64,000 nt of DNA from the NCBI RefSeq assembly GCF_024166365.1, contig NC_064831.1:50593768-50657767 (forward strand), in the 5' to 3' direction. Origin of the DNA: Elephas maximus indicus (taxonomy: Eukaryota > Chordata > Mammalia > Proboscidea > Elephantidae). Every line of letters begins with the position of its first letter. Position 1 is the stretch's first letter. A model generated the notes under the pieces. That model was given only the letters and a program-made list of their open reading frames with translations, did no database searches and was not told the DNA's origin. Shown piece after piece: positions 1-10,125 of the stretch. Made by a program: the position numbers and the translations under genes.

Positions 1-80
1 CACATGAGTTTCACCACAAAAAAAAAAAAAATTTTTTTTTTTTTTTTACCACATCTCTGATGTAGTAAAAACAGGTCAAA

Positions 81-150
81 CTGCACTACAGATGAGTAAG
101 TACACAGAAGTAAGCCTGTGCGTACCTTGCTTGTTGGGTAATCTGTCCCT
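81..150. repeat. Dispersed repeat related to the 56925-57110 foldback
   Basis: CTGCACTACAGATGAGTAAG and GCGTACCTTGCTTGTTGGGT match the reverse complement of 56960-57030. It is a single arm only. Confidence 0.55.
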
Positions 151-540
151 GGTCAGCACAGTATCTGGCACATAATCACCCTCAAGTTGATTTCTGCTCA
201 CATCACATTCTCTCCAGCCTCTCCCATCGCATTTTAGATGCCAGTTTTCAGCAGCGACCACTCTGGTTCTCACACTAGTTTTATTCTCATTCATGAAGGA
301 AAGATTGATTGAACAGTTACCATAAATTGTGCTTAGCAATGGGTATACCTAAGACTAAGACTGAGCACTGGTTTTCTAAAAGCTTTTGATCTTTGGGAAT
401 CTAAGACATTTACAGTAATTATAAAACAATAGAAGGTGATAAGTGGCTTAAGTGAGGCCTGTAGAAAGGATCATGTGGGTTCAAAGAGAGGCATGGAGCA
501 TCTTTGAATAGCTAATGAGATTTATTGAGTGTTTATTATA

Positions 541-592
541 GGGTCGCTTTGAGTGGGAATTGACTCGATGGCAACAGGTTTGGTTTTTTGGT
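541..592 (+). mobile_element. AfroSINE 3' fragment
   Basis: GGGTCGCTTTGAGTGGGAAT then GACTCGATGGCAACAGG matches the SINE 3' end; the tRNA head is missing. Confidence 0.75.
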
Positions 593-606
593 TTTACGTG
601 TATGTT

Positions 607-762
607 GGAGTCCCTGGTGGTGCAGAGGCATCTGGAAGACAGACTGGTGATCTACTTCCAAAAAATCAGCCATTGAAAACCCCGTGGAGCACAGTTCTAT
701 TCTGAAATGCATGGGGTTGCCACAAGTTGGAATCGACTTCACCCACAGCAACTGGTTTTTAC
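607..762 (+). mobile_element. AfroSINE, diverged
   Basis: The head GAGTCCCTGGTGGTGCAGAG is followed by the body and GAATCGACTTCACCCACAGC. It shares the variant middle (ATCTACTTCCAAAA, GGAGCACAGTTCTATTC) with 4451-4662, so the two are one subfamily. Confidence 0.8.
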
Positions 763-1066
763 TACATGTCAGTTACCACATTGGACACTTGACATCGTTA
801 ACTCACTTGAAGAATTTGGGTAAGTGGAAAGATGGAAAAGGGCATTCTAGATACAAGGACCAGGACGCGGAACTGCTTAAACCTATTGCACGAACAGAGT
901 CTAGTTTGTGTGCTCTCAGGAAAGCATGCTCTAAATTTTAGAATGATTTACAATATTGTTAATAAATTATGTTAACATAAAAATTATGTTTATTTTTAAA
1001 AAAGTTCCCTTGAATATAGAGATCCTTAGGTAGTTCATTTTGGCTGGAATGCACAGTGTATGAAAG

Positions 1067-1276
1067 GTGTTGCTGTTGTTAGGTGCCATCAAGTCAATTT
1101 TGACTCATTGTGAACCCACGTGACAGAGTAAAACTGCCCCATTGGGTTTTCTGGGCTGTAATCTTTATGCGAACAGATGGCCAGGTCTTTCTCCTTTGGG
1201 AGGTGCTGGGTAGGTTCAAACCACCAACCTTTTGGTGAGCAGCTGAGTGCTTAACTGTTGTGCCACCAGGGCTCTT
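1067..1276 (-). mobile_element. AfroSINE, full length, antisense
   Basis: Reads from TGTTGTTAGGTGCCATCAAG through AACCACCAACCTTTTGG (B-box complement) to GTGCCACCAGGGCTC (head complement). Confidence 0.88.
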
Positions 1277-2099
1277 GTATGAAAGTTAGTAGGGAAAAAG
1301 GGCTTAGAGAAATAGGATGGTGAGTCCAGGTCACAGAAAACCTTATAAGCCGGACTAAGGAATTTTTACTTTATTGTATGGGAAGTGGAATGCTGCTTAA
1401 AACAAACAAAGAAACAAAAAACAACCTTATGAGCAGAAGGGTGACTCCACAGAGCTGCTGTGCTACAGGATAGTTTATCTGGCAATGTAGGGCATGGGCT
1501 GAAGGGAGGCTTGTGAATGCCTGTAGATGTAATGAGCCGTGCAATGCCTGGCACTGTGCAAGTAGCATTTGCTGTTAAGTGAGCGATGTTGCTGGGACAG
1601 GGATGGCCATTACAGAAGTGTAGAATTTGAAGTGTTGGGTATTACTATCTCAAAAAGCATGCAGTCAGGGAGAGTTGAGGAGTCTTAGCCTAGCCTTTAA
1701 CAACCACTGTAATTGTTCAAGAACTTGTGCTGCTGGGATGTACCAGCCCATAGTAGCATGGCGTGGCAGCATCGCCAGCCATGCTCTGTGTTGAGATCCC
1801 AGATTATCATCAAACAGTCCGCTCCAGTCTTGGGTATCACAGTTCCGCTGGTTGCAAGAAAGCACAAAGAACCAGAGTTCTTAGAGCTAGATGGAACTTT
1901 GGAGTTATCCATTGCTATGTGCTCATTATCCCGATAACGGAACTGAGGCCAAGGTTGTCAAGCAACTCTTCCAGCATCGCATAATCAGTAATAAAGTAGA
2001 TACTAAAATTCAGTTTTCATAACTTTTGCCATTACAATATATCAAGTATATGCACCCTTTCCTCTTTATGCCCTGCCTTGTAAATCAGAAACAGCTTCG

Positions 2100-2310
2100 T
2101 GAAAAGAGCATGAATTTTTGGATCCAACAGATGAAGGTTTGTGCATCAGTTTCCCGCTAACTGGCGGTGCGATCCTAGGCATGCTGCATCTCCTTTGAGC
2201 CTCTGTTTCCTCATCTGAATAATGGCGGCAATAATACCTCACCTTCAGGATTGCTCTGAGGATTAGAAGGGATATGTAAAAAGTGCATGACAAAGAGTAA
2301 GTGTTCTACA
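2100..2310 (+). repeat. MIR fossil
   Basis: GCCTCTGTTTCCTCATCTGA and GGATTGCTCTGAGGATTAGA match the MIR core and downstream part. Confidence 0.65.
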
Positions 2311-2314
2311 AATG

Positions 2315-2518
2315 GTAAAACCCACCACCGACAGGTCGGTTCTGACCCATAGTGACCCCATAGGACAGAGCAGAACTGCCCCACAGGGTTGCCAAGGCTG
2401 TAAATCTTTACAGAAGTAGACTGCCAAATCTTTCTCCCAAGGAGCGTCTGGTGGGTTTGAACTGCTGTCCTTTTGGTTAATACCCGAGTCCTTTAACCAT
2501 TATGCCACTGGGGCTCTT
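2315..2518 (-). mobile_element. AfroSINE, antisense
   Basis: GACCCCATAGGACAGAGCAG, a TTTGAACTGC B-box complement and a GCCACTGGGGCTC head complement are present. Confidence 0.85.
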
Positions 2519-2610
2519 TCAACAAATGGCAGTTATTAGTAAATACTTTTTCTTTTAAAAAAAATCCAAAGATGAATGAAATACAATGGAGGTGGCATTG
2601 TAAACAATAA

Positions 2611-2715
2611 GTTATACCACTATCTTATTTGTGATACAAATTATTTGTAATACAAATACCACTATCTTATTTGTAATACAAATTATTTGTAATACAAATA
2701 AGATAGTGGTATAAC
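2611..2715. repeat. Inverted repeat with internal 42-bp tandem duplication
   Basis: Arms 2611-2632 and 2694-2715 are perfect 22-bp inverted repeats (GTTATACCACTATCTTATTT start). Inside, a 42-bp unit is repeated head to tail (2615-2656 and 2657-2698) with one mismatch. An AC/CA-rich stretch follows. Confidence 0.9.
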
Positions 2716-3084
2716 ACACACATACACAATGCACACACATACAAGACACACACATTATAGAAGATTCTGTAGGAAGACACAAGAGGAAGCAACTCATTCT
2801 GACTGGGACAACTCAGAGACCACTTCAGAGAAGAAGTTAAATTAGGTCTTCAAGGATGAGTAAGAGTTTACTGGGTAGATAATGGGGTGTAGGTTTTTGG
2901 GCTGAAATAAAGGAAAAACACACGCAAAAGCAAAGAGGTGTTAAATAACGTGCTCTGGGGAAGGGGAAAGGCTGCCCATTGTTGGGGGGCAGGGAAATGA
3001 AGGCCACTGGGCTGGAAAAGGGAGGAGGAGCCATGCTACAGACCTTGGACTTCACACTCTGGGTGGTGGGGAGCCACCCTGTGT

Positions 3085-3720
3085 GTGTTTCAAAGAGCTT
3101 ATTAAGGTGTAACCTACATACTATAAAATTACCCATTTTAGTGTACCCTTCGATGACTTAGTAAACGTACACAGTTGAGCAACCATCAACACTATCAAGT
3201 TTGAAAACATTTCCATTACTTCAAAGAATCCTCCGTGCCTACTAGAAGTCAAGCTCCATTCCCACCCTGAGCCCCAGACCATGCCAACTACCAATCTGCT
3301 CTCTGTCTCTGTAGGTTTGCCTCTCCTGGACATTTCTTATAAATGGAATCATATGCTATATAGTCTTTTACAGCTAGCTTTTTTCTCTTAAAATAGTATT
3401 TTTGAGGGTCATCCATGTTGTAGCTTGTATCAGGTGTTCATTTCTTTTTGCGGCTGACTAGTAGTCCGTGTGTACACATACTCATTTTGTTTTCCATTCA
3501 CCATTTGATGGATATTTACATTGTTCTCACTTGTAGCTTTTATGAATAATGTTGTTATGAACATTTGTATGCAAGTCTTTGTGTGAACATGTTTTCAATT
3601 CTCTTGGGTGGACACCTAAAAGTGGAATTGCTGGGTCTTATGGTAATTCATGTTTACCTTTTTAAGAAACTTCCAAACTGTTTTTCAAAGTGATTATACT
3701 ATTTTTACATGGTGAATTTT
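3085..3720 (-). mobile_element. L1 3' end, antisense to the plus strand
   Basis: The plus strand contains the well-known complement of old mammalian L1 3' sequence (TTCTTATAAATGGAATCATA, ATCCATGTTGTAGC, GGAATTGCTGGGTC, and TTTTTCAAAGTGATTATACT). It is diverged, consistent with an older L1M-type subfamily. Confidence 0.8.
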
Positions 3721-4450
3721 TAAGCAGAAGAAGAATCTGACTCTCCATTTCTGCTAAACTGAGAAACAAACCCAGCAGTTGAATGAGAAGGCAATTCGTT
3801 GAAAGAATTGGCTTGTTCTGAGTTTGTAAAATGTTTCATCAGACCAAAATTTTGGAAAGAATTTTTAAAACTGCAAGCACCTAAGTTATCATAGTTGTTA
3901 CTAGATGTCTCTTCTTGTCAGCCAAATTGAGACAGAGAAATGTTGACGATCATCTGTTTTTTATCAGTACAAAGTCATTTTCCCCACCCTCAGCTAACAA
4001 GCCTCCTTTGCTTGCTTTGGGGTGCACTTGGCCTGAGTGAGTTTACAGCTTGGTAACTGCTTCACTCAGGGAACTGCTTTATGAGTTTACAATCATCCAT
4101 CAGGTACTTTCACCCAGAAATAGGAAAGAAGCCTAGCAAAGAAGTCTCAATTTAGGAATCGCTTTAGAAACTATTCGAAAATATTGTTGCTAATAGCGGT
4201 TTGTTCAAATCGGGCTTTTCAGCAATAAATAGCATTTCGAGGGAGAAGGAAACATCATTAATTCCGAAAACCAGCAAGATGCTCTGGCCCAGGAAATGCT
4301 ATGTCAGAACAGAGTAGCCGAAGTGTTCAAATTTTTCTACTCAGACGATAACGCTTTCTAAAATAGATTTTGTTGTGTCCTATATTACGTGGTCGCTAGG
4401 CTGAAAAACACCTATTCATCTGAATGCTGGGTTTTTATAGGAAGTGCCTA

Positions 4451-4662
4451 AGGAGTCCCGAGTGGCACAAATGGTTAGCATTTGGCTGCTAACCAGAAGG
4501 TTGGTGATTCAAGTCTACCCAAAGGTGCTTCAGAAAAAAGGCCTGGCTATCTACTTCCAAAATATTAACCACCAAAAACCCTGTGGAGCTCAGTTCTCCT
4601 CTGACATACATGGGGTTGCCACGAGCCGGAACTGACTCTACGGCGATTGTTTTTTTGTTTTT
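4451..4662 (+). mobile_element. AfroSINE, variant subfamily
   Basis: Head AGGAGTCCCGAGTGGCACAA, B-box region GGTGATTCAAGTC, then the variant middle ATCTACTTCCAAAATATTAA and 3' end GGAACTGACTCTACGGCG. Confidence 0.85.
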
Positions 4663-5144
4663 AAGCATACTGCAGGGAAAGACTAGATAATTCCAAGTAA
4701 AACAATTTTTAAAATATTTGTATTTGTTTTGAAAATACAGTGTTTTATTATAGGAGTAGAGAGAAGATGGTAGAAGGGGAGGATGGGGGCCTGCTGGGGG
4801 CACTACCCTAACTCATTTTGTGTGAAGCTAATATTAACACGAATTTTTACCCTTTAAGCAAAGAACCACTGATAGATCAAACAGCCTCCCTCTCCGCCCC
4901 CAAGGAGAAATCATCTTGGAATTAAAAATATTGTTTGAGAAGTTCCTCAAGTGGAGCCAGTATTTCTCCTCCAAAGAAAAAAATCCAGAACCAAACCAAA
5001 TGCACAAAGACCAGTGTGCTACCTCTTGACTCCAACATCAGAGTGAAATGACATTAGGAGAAAACCAGGATTGTTCTCCAACTCACAACTGGTGGTACAG
5101 TGAAAGGATGGAGTGCCTGCTAACCTCCTAAAGCAAGAAGCTTC

Positions 5145-5262
5145 TACCACCACTGGAAGCAGACTGCCAGGCCTTTCTTCCATGGCACTGTGGGGTGGGT
5201 TTGAATTGCCAGCCTTCAGGTTAGCAGCCGATCACAAACCACTTGTGTCACCCAGGGACATT
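5145..5262 (-). mobile_element. AfroSINE fragment, antisense
   Basis: Body and head part only: CCACTGGAAGCAGACTGCCA to TGTCACCCAGGGAC. The 3' end is missing. Confidence 0.7.
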
Positions 5263-5366
5263 ACTGGGAGTCTAGGCATGCCTTAAGAAAGGCAGGAAGG
5301 TGGGGTGGGGGTAGGGAGGTTCTCCTGACAAAAATTCCCTCCCTTGCCCCAGTTCCTGAAGCCCCT

Positions 5367-5868
5367 TGTCATGGATTGAATTATGTCCCCCCGCAAAATG
5401 TGTGTATCCATTTGGCTGGGCCATGATTTCCAGTATTGTGTGGCTGTCCTCCCTTTTGTGATTTTAATTTCATGTTAAAGAGGATTAGGGTGGGATTGTA
5501 ACACCCACACCCAGGTCACATCCCTGATCCAATTAAAGGGAGTTTCCTTGGGGTGTGACCCGCACCAGCTTTTCTCCCTCAAGAGGTAAAAAGGAAAGGG
5601 ACCCAAGCAGAGAGTGGGGGACCTCATGCCACCAAGAAAGCAGTCCCGGGAGCAGAGTGTGTCCTTTGGACCCAGGGTCCTGGGTGGAGAAGCTCCTAGT
5701 CTGGGGAAACATTGATGAGAAGGCCAACAGAGAGAGAAAGCCTTCCCCTGGAGCTGACGCCCTGAATTTGGACTTTTAGCCTACTTTACTGTGAAGAAAT
5801 AAATTTCTCTTTGTTAAAGCCATCCACTTGTGCTATTTCTGTTACAGCAGCACTGGATAACTAAGATA
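5367..5868 (+). mobile_element. Solo LTR, ERVL/MaLR-like
   Basis: A 502-bp non-coding element starting TGTCATGGATTGAATTATGT and ending AACTAAGATA, flanked by a perfect 5-bp direct repeat CCCCT (5362-5366 and 5869-5873). A polyadenylation signal AATAAA lies near its 3' end at about 5798. It is about the same length as, and closely similar to, the copy at 54297-54797. TG start and 5-bp duplication fit an ERVL-class LTR. No internal retroviral genes are present beside it. Confidence 0.8.
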
Positions 5869-6553
5869 CCCCTTAAGGGTGGAGATGTCTTTTTATTCTT
5901 CCTGTCTCTGGTGACTTATGTAATACTAATGGCCTCTTTTGGACCATGGCTTTGAACACTATTGGGGCCCGTCTTCTATTTCTTTCTCAAAACGGGGAGT
6001 CAAGGTGTCGCGTTGCACCTCAGAACATGGGCAGCTTCCCTCCACCCCCAGTGTTTTCACAGACCTCCAAGGAGAAGCTGAGGTCTGCTCCACCCTGCTC
6101 CATTCCTTCCAAATGCTCATGAGAAGCGGTGTCTAATGTCGAGGGGCTGCACCGCTTGATCTGTCTCATAAAACGAAGTTCAGTAGTAACAGCAGCAACT
6201 AAGACATTCTTGTGGCTGGATCTTACCCATCCATCAGTGGTTATTACTTTCCAGGGACACTGGAAACTGGTGAACATTGGTAATTATATAGAACTTGATA
6301 GTCTACAAGGATTTCCTAATCTCTTCCTTCCTCTTCCCTGAGGTAGTTGGAAATAAAAGCGGGATTGGGACTGTTTGCTATGCAGCAACTTTTAGGATCA
6401 CTTCACATGTGTAATGAATGCCTACTCGTGCCAGGGACTCTTAATCAGTGTAGTATGTGTGTAGGGAGGCAGGGGAAATGCCAACTCAATGGCTTTGAGA
6501 TTATTTTAAAATAATTACAGATGAGATTTTTACACCATTAAAACAGTGTGATA

Positions 6554-6757
6554 GTCGTTTTTAGTTGCCACGGAGTCGATTCCTACTCAGTGACCCCATG
6601 TGTGCAGACTGGAAGTGCTCCATAGGGTTTTCAAGGCTGTGACCTTTCAGAAGCAGATCACCAGGCCTGCTTTGTAAGGTCCCTCTGGGTAGGTTCGAAC
6701 CACCAACCTTTTGGCTAGTAGTCGAACACTTAATAGTTTGCAATACCCAGGGACTTC
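6554..6757 (-). mobile_element. AfroSINE, antisense
   Basis: TAGTTGCCACGGAGTCGATT, CCATAGGGTTTTCAAGGC and GAACCACCAACCTTTTGG identify it. Confidence 0.85.
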
Positions 6758-6806
6758 ATGTGATTCTTAGCTGATGTTAAATTTTTGTTTCACTTGTACA
6801 TATTAT

Positions 6807-6970
6807 GGAAACCCTGGTGGTGTAGTGATTAAAAACTACGGCTGCTAATCAAAAGGCTGGCAGTTTGAATCCACCAGGTGCTCCTTGGAAACCACGCGGG
6901 GCAGTTCTACACCGCCCTCTAGCGTCGCTATGAGTCTGAATCGACTCGATGGCAATGGGTTTGGTTTTGG
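6807..6970 (+). mobile_element. AfroSINE
   Basis: Head AACCCTGGTGGTGTAGTG, B-box GTTTGAATCC, end GAATCGACTCGATGGCAATG. Confidence 0.88.
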
Positions 6971-7154
6971 TGTACATATTCTACTAAAAGAAGGGTGGGG
7001 GGTGGTGGGCCCACCGACAGCCCAGCAAAATCATACACACACACATATTTGAAGTCACTGGCATCATTTCTGCCATTTCATTTTAATGGTCTCTACAACA
7101 AAGTCAAAGGTACAGTGTGTACTCAGGACTTCTCCCCTCCCCAACCTAGGGCAT

Positions 7155-7352
7155 AGCACGACATTTAAGCACTCAGCTGCTAACCGAAAGGTTAGTGGTT
7201 CGAACCCACCCAGTGGCCCCACAGGAGAAAGATCTGGTGATCTGCTTCTGTAAAGATTACATTCAAGAAAACCTTATGGGGGGGGTCTGTCTACTCTGCC
7301 ACATGGAATCACTAGGAGTTGAAAATTGACTCCGCAGTACTTGACAACAACA
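7155..7352 (+). mobile_element. AfroSINE, degraded head
   Basis: The clear part begins TTTAAGCACTCAGCTGCTAA with B-box GTTCGAACCC. The end is degraded but has TGACAACAACAC. Confidence 0.75.
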
Positions 7353-7585
7353 CACCCAGGGCAGACATCACTAATCGGTCACGGAACCATTTCCCTTGAG
7401 ATAGGAAACAGCCTCAGAGTCCTCAGTTCTGCATTTCAAGCAGCTGCTACCAATCAGTGGACTTTATCTCATAAGATGGCACTTCTTTCTTTGCTGTCTC
7501 TGATCTAAGGAGTAGCTTGGCCCTCTCATCTATTTTTCCTTTCCTGAAAAAGAGAAATGAATTTTTTTTTTTTATACTAGGGATC

Positions 7586-7787
7586 AAGGAGCTCTGGTGG
7601 TGCAGTAGTTTAGCACTCGACTGCTAACTGAAAGGTTGGCGGTTTGAATCCACCAGCTGCTCCATGGGAGAAATGTGGTCATCTGCTTCCGGGAAGATTT
7701 TCAGCCTTAGGAACCATGTGGGGCAGCTCTACTCTGTCCTACAGGGCCACTATGAGTCGGAACTGACTCAACAGCAATGGGCTTAGA
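7586..7787 (+). mobile_element. AfroSINE, full length
   Basis: AAGGAGCTCTGGTGGTGCAG head, B-box GTTTGAATCC and GTCGGAACTGACTCAACAG 3' end. Confidence 0.88.
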
Positions 7788-7802
7788 TGGGATATTATGG
7801 GC

Positions 7803-7960
7803 CAGTGCTTCTCAACCTTCGGTGTGCATACCAGTCACCAGGGGTTTTGTAAACATGCAGATTTGGAGCCAGGAGGTCTGAGGTGGGCCTGGGATTCTGC
7901 ATTTCTTGGTTTCAGGTGATGCTGCTGCTCTGTGGATCACACTTTGAGTAGCAAAGGTGT
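7803..7960 (+). mobile_element. MER5A-like hAT-Charlie fossil
   Basis: CAGTGCTTCTCAACCTTCGG, ATACCAGTCACCAGGGG and GGTGATGCTGCTGCTCTG follow the MER5A consensus order. It is an old mammalian DNA transposon relic; strand assignment is nominal. Confidence 0.75.
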
Positions 7961-8085
7961 ACTAGACCACTCATTAGAGACAAGGCGCAACACTGAAAAA
8001 GTACGGGGAAGCGATGTAGAATGCACCTTCAGCAATCGAGAAAGAAGAAGGGAAGCAAGGCAATTGTTCCATTAGAAGCTGAAGT

Positions 8086-8091
8086 TTTATT
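8086..8091 (-). terminator. Distal polyadenylation signal AATAAA of RORA
   Basis: AATAAA on the minus strand, followed by AACTTCAGC. It is the last such signal before the repeat-rich 3' flank begins (MER5A copy from about 7960 downward), and it gives a 3' UTR of the expected length. Cleavage would fall about 10-30 nt further, near 8060-8076. Placement is inferred from sequence only. Confidence 0.6.
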
Positions 8092-8783
8092 ATAGGATAC
8101 CAGTACATAAAGCACATCTAAAATCGATGTGTTCGATGCACTTTTAATAAAGGTAATGTAATATTAAAGGTACAGTTTCTAAGTACAATATAACAACATT
8201 CATATTAGAATGAAAATCGGAGTATTTAAAAGACAACATTAAATCTCTCTTTTTTTTTACAGCTTGTATTTACAAAATGAATCAAAATATTTTTTTTTTT
8301 TTTAAAGTCAGGACTCAGTAAAACAACAAACAGCTGGAAATAAGCAGACTACTGTAAGAGTGAATTGAAAAGAAAAACCCAATGTAAGTGAAAAGTTGGA
8401 TGGCCCTCTAATAAGGATCATTAGCAAAGTTTTAGTACAATACTATTTTCAGGATTCCCATAAATGGCTTGCATTTTTAGTGTGGCAGAAAAGGAGTTTT
8501 TACATACTGTACACAAAACAGACAGCATATATTTATAGGTACAGTATTACTGTTTCCAAACTTGCATGTATATTTACAGAAGGCTGAGTTTGTTACTCAC
8601 AGAGTTTTTGTGAACGTTGTGTGCTTAATCCTTAAGACCTACACACAATTAGAATCAGCATTTCATGTGGTCTTTTTAAACGTGGCTTTAGTACTTGGTT
8701 GTAGAAGAAACTGGTTACCATAAGGCTTGGCATACTTTACAAATTTACCAACCCAGGAAAAAAAGTTTTAATAGGGGCACACT

Positions 8784-8926
8784 TGTTGTCAATTGTTGCT
8801 AGGTGTCGTCGAGTCGCTTCTGACTCCCGGCTACCCTATATACAATGGAACGAAACACTGCCTGGCTCTGTATCATCCTCACGATCGTGGCAGTGGTTGA
8901 GCCCATCCTTGCAGCCACTGTGCCAA
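8784..8926 (-). mobile_element. RTE LINE tail inserted in the RORA 3' UTR
   Basis: Matches the end of the antisense RTE copies (GTTGCTAGGTGTCGTCGAGT, then CGAAACACTGCCTGGCTCTG and GAGCCCATCCTTGCAGCCAC). It lies in the same orientation as the RORA transcript, so it is transcribed in element sense. It is the only mobile insertion I recognise in the 3' UTR. Confidence 0.8.
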
Positions 8927-10082
8927 TGGACATTTAACAAATGCTGACCTGTGCGGGCCATAGTACAGGCCCCAAGAGATAACAATCTCCACCCTCTGGA
9001 GGCATAGGATACTAAATGAAGGTTTTTTTTTTTTTTTTAAAGGTTTCAACCCCTTTCTAAGCAAAGCCGTAAGGAATGACGTGATTTGTATTCAAAGAGA
9101 TTTCTCCCTAAACTTTAGCCAATTCACCTAAGAAGGTTTACTGTTAGCATTAGGTCTTCTGAACCACACATGATTGAGTTTATCCTTAAGGTACCAATAA
9201 CCCTTCCATAAAAATGGAAAATGTCTAGAATCGTGGGTAAATACCCAGGGCATGGAAGCCAACAATCATGGCTTGGGAATTTATCACCTTCAATTACAAA
9301 AAGTGCAGTAAACAGAAACATTTGCTCTAAATTTATAAATTGCTCAAAAATCTTTGCTAAAGATCTTACAAATTCAGTAATATTACGGAACAATTCTAAT
9401 CAATATTTAATAAGGTTAACTACATCCTTAGTTAGATATTTGATATACTTGGATTTTTAAGAATGCCAATAGGTCTTGGGAGAATAGATTAAAGAGTTCA
9501 ATTAAGGTCACAGTTAAATGACTTTTCAAATAAAAGTCCTTCACTCAGTTCATGGAACCGGTTGAGGTCATATTAAAGCAGGACATCTCTGGTTGAATTT
9601 GCTTGATAGTCAATGGATGTCTCTGTAATTCTCATGACTTAGGTGGGAAGGTAAAGGTTGGTTCCGGCATCAAGCCACCAAAGATATTTGATACAAATGC
9701 CCACTAGCCACAATAGGAGCGAAGCACACAATTCTGTCAGGCGCCAATAATATTATTCCTTAGTAAGGAAAAAAAAAAGTATTAACTCCATTCAACTAGA
9801 GTGTTTCTTTAGCATCTTGAAGGCCTGGCAAATTATTTTTCAGCTCAGGAGATATGGCATGAAGCCAAGTAGCAAACATAAAGTAACCGATAATAAGTTT
9901 TCATATATCCATATTTATAAACAAATTCACCCTCTAGATGTCAAATATCAATACTAAGGAAGTAATTTTATCCTAATTAAATACACTGTAGAATAATTTA
10001 TATAATGATATTACGTACTTAAAGAGGAAAGCATGTCCCAAATCCAGCACTCTGATACAGCTGCTAGTTGGGCACAGGTAGG

Positions 10083-10125
10083 TATATATATATATATTTA
10101 TATGTATATATATATACAAATATAT
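10083..10125. repeat. AT-rich palindromic tract in the RORA 3' UTR
   Basis: Alternating TATATA runs around TTTATATGTA could fold as an AU hairpin in the mRNA. No function can be assigned. Confidence 0.7.

Larger units (their letters stand above)
1..8065. other. Repeat-rich 3' flank of RORA
   Basis: No gene is recognised. The region holds about ten SINEs, a solo LTR (5367-5868), an antisense L1 3' end (about 3085-3720), a MER5A copy and a MIR fossil. About 3725-4445 and 5875-6550 contain nothing I can name. Open frames here are short and have no recognisable domain. Confidence 0.8.

Noticed and set aside
9490..9510. Near-match to a ROR response element (AATTAAGGTCA) in the 3' UTR
   Set aside because: It departs from the consensus at one position and lies in transcribed UTR. 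Other AGGTCA words here (near 14701, 30990, 42866) also have mismatches, so no autoregulatory site is claimed.
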